In this document: positions 51,395 to 54,532 of the stretch, piece by piece | How the letters are laid out: each line of letters opens with the position of its first letter | How positions within the stretch are numbered: position 1 is the first letter of the stretch | Assembly: GCA_947589595.1 (NCBI GenBank) | Contig: CANQBV010000009.1 | Span: 1 to 54,532 of the forward strand | Length of the DNA stretch: 54,532 nucleotides | Reading direction: 5' to 3' | Origin: an uncultured Clostridia bacterium | GTDB lineage: Bacteria; Bacillota; Clostridia; Oscillospirales; SIG627 | The notes under the pieces: model-generated | What the model was told of the DNA's origin: nothing | Databases searched by the model: none | Seen by the model: the letters and a program-made list of their open reading frames with translations, nothing else | Translations under genes and position numbers: made by a program

Positions 51395-52030
51395 TTAGAT
51401 TTCGGTATGATCTCCCACCAGCTCCGGCCTGTTTTTCAGGCTGTCCTGTTCGGTGATCGGCCGGATGACCCGACATGGCACACCGGCGGCAAAGGAATGC
51501 GGAGGAATGCTGCGGGTCACCACGCTTCCGGCGCCGATCACAGAGCCCTCGCCGATCGTGACTCCGGCACAGATTGTCACGCCGCTGGCGATCCAGCAAT
51601 TATTTTCGATCACAATGGAGGCGGCATATTCCAAATCATAGCTGCTGCCGTCCTCATGAAAACGCAGCCGCCGTTCCTGCGGCAGCATGGGGTGAACAGG
51701 CGTTGCAATCGTGCAATTCGGCCCGAAAAACACATTGTCTCCGATGAAGACCGGGCCGCAGTCCAGCACGGTAAAATTGAAATTGGCATAGAAATTTTTG
51801 CCGATCGTGGTAAAGGCGCCGTAATCGAACTGAATCGGTCCCTGCAAATACGCGTCGCTGCCGCGGTTCGGCAAAAGCGCATCCAATAGCGCCGCGCGTT
51901 CTTTTTCCTGCGCATCATGGGTCCGGTTGTACAAAAGCGATAAGCGATGCGCCTCTGCACGCATTTGAACAAGTTCTTCATCGCCGGAATCATAGAGCTT
52001 GCCTGCCAGCATTTTTTCTTTTTCTGTCAT
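51395..52030 (-). CDS. Hexapeptide-repeat sugar O-acetyltransferase (Maa/LacA family)
   Basis: The 211 residues match maltose/galactoside O-acetyltransferases: an N-terminal helical cap (KMLAGKLYDSGDEEL), then left-handed beta-helix repeats (VFIGDNVFFGPNCTIATPVHPM, IVIENNCWIASGVTICAGVTIGEGSVIGAGSVV). The catalytic His is in TPVHP. CoA-dependent acetylation of a sugar is expected, but the substrate is unknown. ATG 52030 follows GGAGG; the GTG three bases earlier is possible. Confidence 0.9.
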   Translation of the reverse strand: MTEKEKMLAGKLYDSGDEELVQMRAEAHRLSLLYNRTHDAQEKERAALLDALLPNRGSDAYLQGPIQFDYGAFTTIGKNFYANFNFTVLDCGPVFIGDNVFFGPNCTIATPVHPMLPQERRLRFHEDGSSYDLEYAASIVIENNCWIASGVTICAGVTIGEGSVIGAGSVVTRSIPPHSFAAGVPCRVIRPITEQDSLKNRPELVGDHTEI

Positions 52031-52085
52031 CACAATTTTCCTCCATTGGTTAAGGTAAGGAGAGCCGAACCCGCATCGTCTCTCC

Positions 52086-52763
52086 TCACCTTGCTATTTC
52101 CACAGCCGCTACCGCAAGCGTTTCTTCCTTCACCTGAAAGGAAATGCGAAAGCCGGAAAAATTCATATGATACCTGCGATCCGGATCGTTCTGATAGGAA
52201 GGACGAGGGTCGCAGGCGAGAAGGTGCAAAAGGGCGTCTCTCTTTTCTGCGGGGATCCGGGAAAGCAATTCGTCCGGAAACGTGACAGAAAGGCTTTCAC
52301 GCGGTTTTTCGTCGGCAAAGCCGCCGACTGCTTCGGGATGCGAATCGGTATACGGCAGGTAGGGCTTGATATCCAAAATCGGCGTGCCGTGCATCAGATC
52401 CGCCCCGGAAATCCATAGCGAAAACGAGCCGTTTTTCTCTTTTACCACTTGTTCCAGGCGAACGGAGGACAGCCCGATCGGATTCGGGCGGAACGGCGAG
52501 CGCGTGGCGAAAACGCCCATGCGCGTATTCCCGCCCAGCCGCGGCGGACGGACGGTAGGCGAAGCTTTCCGATCTGTCGGCACTTCGGAAAACAGCCAGA
52601 TCAGCCACAGGTGCGAAAAGCCCTCGATTCCGCGGATATAATCGGGATTTAAAAACTCCGTTTCAAAAACGATTTTCGCCTGAAGCTCCGGCACTATACC
52701 GCTTTGTCGCGGGATGCCGAATTTTTCAGGAAAATCACTTTCTATATGGGCAATCGGTTTCAT
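52086..52763 (-). CDS. trmO: tRNA (N6-threonylcarbamoyladenosine(37)-N6)-methyltransferase TrmO (TsaA-like)
   Basis: The 225-residue protein begins MKPIAHIESDFPEKFGIPRQ and carries the family motifs TRSPFRPNPIGLSSVRLE and GADLMHGTPILDIKPYLPYTDS. TrmO methylates t6A37 of tRNA with SAM. ATG 52763 has AAAGGA 6 nt upstream; the longer frame to 52889 lacks this. It stands alone between the acetyltransferase and the peptidase-like gene. Confidence 0.9.
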   Translation of the reverse strand: MKPIAHIESDFPEKFGIPRQSGIVPELQAKIVFETEFLNPDYIRGIEGFSHLWLIWLFSEVPTDRKASPTVRPPRLGGNTRMGVFATRSPFRPNPIGLSSVRLEQVVKEKNGSFSLWISGADLMHGTPILDIKPYLPYTDSHPEAVGGFADEKPRESLSVTFPDELLSRIPAEKRDALLHLLACDPRPSYQNDPDRRYHMNFSGFRISFQVKEETLAVAAVEIAR

Positions 52764-52917
52764 GGTATTTCCTTTCGGCGCGTTAAAACCGGCAAATCCA
52801 TTATCACACAAATTCTTGAGATGAGAAGAGTCGAACATACACCGCTTCCCGCAGGCTCTTTTTCCCTTAAAAGAGGCAGCCGTTTTCACCCTTTCCTTTT
52901 TGTGGGCAACTTTCTTT

Positions 52918-54072
52918 TTAGAATACCTTCACCTGACGACGGAGGCGTTTCACCTCACCGTTCGCCGGCAGGGCGGTAAGGGCGGCCTGGTACTCCCCTT
53001 TGGGAATTCTGGGATCAAAGAAAGAAAGCGGCTGCTTCCAGGCGTTCCCTGCCACGACGTCCGGAGTGGAAAAATTCCGAAATTCATTGTAAACCACGTC
53101 CCCCGCCTCGTTTTTCAGGGTCAGGCGCAGGGTGCAGAGGATGAAATTACTCCTGACCTCTCCGGCCAGAAGTCCTGCCAGGGTGCCGTCCTCCCGGAAT
53201 TCCCATTGAACTCGGGCGGGAGAGGGCTTCTTTTTTCCCAGCATTTCGGCGGTTGCCAGGGGTACAAAGCCCTTGGCCCAAAGCTCCCGAAAAGTGATGG
53301 GAGCTTCGGCACGCCCCATGGACTGATAGTATTTTCCGTCGTCCAGTACCAACTCAAGACCTCCCTGCTTTGTGCCGGAGCGCTGATCCTGGATCATGAT
53401 ATAGCTGGACACCTCGTTAATCTCGCCGTTTGGCAGATATTCCACATGGGGATCCGCCACAATGATCAGGGCATGATTGGATTTGTTCCCCGCTTCGGCG
53501 GAGCAACAGAGGGCATGGCCGCGACGAGCTTTGGTATAGCTGTTCAGAATTACCTCTTTCCCGTTGTCACGGGTAACGTTGTAGGTGGAATAATCAAGAT
53601 AGGATTCGATCCGGGGATCCAGGTACCATTTGCCCACGGGATACAGCCCCTGATGCGTGGTCATAAAGCCGGACTGCATGCCGCCGCAGATCGCCGGAGA
53701 TACCGCCGCCAGCGCCCAGAGCACGCTCTCTCCGCACATATTGCCAATGAGACGATTGGCGTTGTCTGGATCCGGCAGGGTAATACAGCCGGTTTTGGGA
53801 TCCAAATACTGCAAAAACTGAATCAGGCTTCCGCCGGCGTCGGAATAGGGGAGTCCCACGTAGCGGCAGTTTTCCTCAAACACATACTCTTTATTGGAGC
53901 AGTAGCCCTCCTTGTGATAGCGAAGGGTCTGGTTAGGCGTCCAGGGAATCATGAGCTCATTGTGCATGGCGCGGGCTGCCATTTCCCGCACCTCGGCGGG
54001 GGTGGAAGCCTCGGTGAGGGCATAACGGGGCAGGCATTCCCTGCGACGAGCCTCGGAGATCAGTTTGGACAC
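52918..54072 (-). CDS. Putative papain-like (NlpC/P60-superfamily) cysteine peptidase
   Basis: The 384 residues have no signal peptide. A possible nucleophile Cys sits at the start of a helix (IGNMCGESVLWALAAVSPAI, ~110-129) and a possible His begins a strand (NKSNHALIIVADPHVEYL), the order seen in papain-like folds. AGGSLIQFLQYLD precedes them. The C-terminal ~120 residues look like a beta-rich domain. I do not recognise a named family and the catalytic assignment is tentative. Start GTG 54072 has AAGGTG 5 nt upstream. Confidence 0.5.
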   Translation of the reverse strand: MSKLISEARRRECLPRYALTEASTPAEVREMAARAMHNELMIPWTPNQTLRYHKEGYCSNKEYVFEENCRYVGLPYSDAGGSLIQFLQYLDPKTGCITLPDPDNANRLIGNMCGESVLWALAAVSPAICGGMQSGFMTTHQGLYPVGKWYLDPRIESYLDYSTYNVTRDNGKEVILNSYTKARRGHALCCSAEAGNKSNHALIIVADPHVEYLPNGEINEVSSYIMIQDQRSGTKQGGLELVLDDGKYYQSMGRAEAPITFRELWAKGFVPLATAEMLGKKKPSPARVQWEFREDGTLAGLLAGEVRSNFILCTLRLTLKNEAGDVVYNEFRNFSTPDVVAGNAWKQPLSFFDPRIPKGEYQAALTALPANGEVKRLRRQVKVF

Positions 54073-54424
54073 GAAAACACCTTCTTCCTGTGAATTCTGC
54101 AGCCATTATATCACGGCAACATCAGAAAAAAAAGGGCTTTTTTAAAATTATTTTTTTGGAAGAAAGCCCGTTTTCCCATAATCAATTCAAGCGAAAAGGA
54201 GAATTCCAATATTGGTAGACAAAATCCGGTTTCGGGATATCATATGGGGCGCTGCGGCGCAGGCCGCTCTCGGCTGCCAACGCATAAGTCCAACGCTTCG
54301 CGCTGCGCCTTTCGGCTTCCGCTCAGCGGGACTTTGCGTCCGGAAGCTGTCAAAAACACCATAACATGGTGTTTTCTCCGCTTCTGCCCTCGAGAGTTCG
54401 AGCCCCCCGCCAGGCTGTAATAGC
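54073..54424. other. Intergenic region with a promoter, hairpins and a GC-rich stretch
   Basis: An extended -10 (TGA-TATAAT, TATAAT at 54110-54105, minus strand) probably serves the 52918 gene. A minus-strand terminator-like stem (GGGCTTT/AAAGCCC with T8 at ~54122-54171) lies upstream of it. 54230-54420 is GC-rich, with a 10-bp perfect inverted repeat AAAACACCAT/ATGGTGTTTT (54353-54375). Open frames here look spurious. I see no gene. Confidence 0.45.
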
Positions 54425-54457
54425 AAAAAAAAGCAAGCGTGCAACGCTTGCTTTTTT
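54425..54457 (-). terminator. Terminator of tRNA-Asp
   Basis: AAGCAAGCG/CGCTTGCTT stem (54431-54439 with 54445-54453) and a T8 run on the minus strand, directly after the tRNA. Confidence 0.9.
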
Positions 54458-54532
54458 GGCGACCTGAAGGGGGCTCGAACCCCTGACCTCTAGCGTGACA
54501 GGCTAGCGTTCTAACCAACTGAACTACCAGGC
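54457..54532 (-). tRNA. tRNA-Asp (GUC), lacking its first base at the window edge
   Basis: The minus strand reads a complete D arm (GTTCAGTTGGTTAGAA), an anticodon stem CTAGC/GCTAG with loop CTGTCAC giving anticodon GUC, a T arm (AGGGG-TTCGAAC-CCCCT), an acceptor 3' strand TCAGGTC, then G-CCA encoded. The 5' acceptor strand begins one base beyond the right edge; the visible GCCTGG pairs with the 3' strand, with two G-U pairs. Confidence 0.95.

Noticed and set aside
54187-54518. Overlapping minus-strand open frames near the right edge
   Set aside because: They overlap the tRNA-Asp and its terminator and have low-complexity Arg/Ser/Gly composition; most likely non-coding.

Overview
The window looks like chromosome from a Gram-positive, low-to-mid GC anaerobe of the class Clostridia, probably a gut lineage. 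This is inferred from gene content and order: an ftsE-ftsX operon with a coiled-coil M23 hydrolase and a CtpA-type protease, a CwlD-type amidase, the yybS-gdpP-rplI-dnaB block, the tilS-hpt-ftsH block, and a clostridial-style GldA/F/G ABC system with a DUF4340 protein. Most intergenic gaps hold sigma-A type promoters with 17-bp spacers and clear intrinsic terminators. No species can be named from the sequence alone.

Layout. 1-1.64 kb is a small accessory patch: a DUF2442/DUF4160 toxin-antitoxin-like pair (cut by the left edge) with an operator-like palindrome in its promoter, a treble-clef (DUF4379-like) gene fragment, and a small P-loop kinase. 1.65-8.9 kb, minus strand, is one apparent operon: PucR/CdaR-type regulator, ftsE, ftsX, S41 protease, M23 hydrolase, greA, lysS. 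Its leader is itself a terminator hairpin. 9-12.9 kb holds rsmE (minus), diverging from a methionine-gamma-lyase-like PLP enzyme and gpmI (plus). 13-14.1 kb has a 27-residue DUF3789-like peptide and a Xer-type recombinase.

14.2-26.2 kb, all minus strand, is the most unusual part. It holds three paralogous secreted CBM9/DOMON-like proteins, an orphan CpsC-CpsD-CpsB tyrosine-kinase module, a large secreted InlB/Listeria-Bacteroides-type repeat protein, two small paralogous peptides (57 and 58 residues) that share a leader-like block, and an operon encoding an HPr-kinase-like ATPase, a PqqD-like peptide-binding protein and a SipW-type S26 peptidase. A 27-bp element with one mismatch lies upstream of two promoters 7 kb apart, one for a CBM9-like protein and one for the kinase/PqqD/peptidase operon. 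I propose that the peptides are substrates of a peptide-modification and secretion system connected to the cell surface. This is inference; I do not recognise the cluster as a described pathway.

26.3-41.8 kb, plus strand, is housekeeping: a membrane protein, cwlD, rpmE, hflX, parC (no parE beside it), yybS, gdpP, rplI, dnaB, tilS, hpt, ftsH, gpsA. 41.9-49.9 kb, minus strand, is another apparent operon: MinD-like ATPase, a methylglyoxal-synthase homologue that has lost its catalytic residues, aspS, and a Gld-type ABC transporter with GldG and DUF4340 proteins. 50.2-54.5 kb holds metK, a hexapeptide acetyltransferase, trmO, a putative papain-like cysteine peptidase and a tRNA-Asp cut by the right edge.
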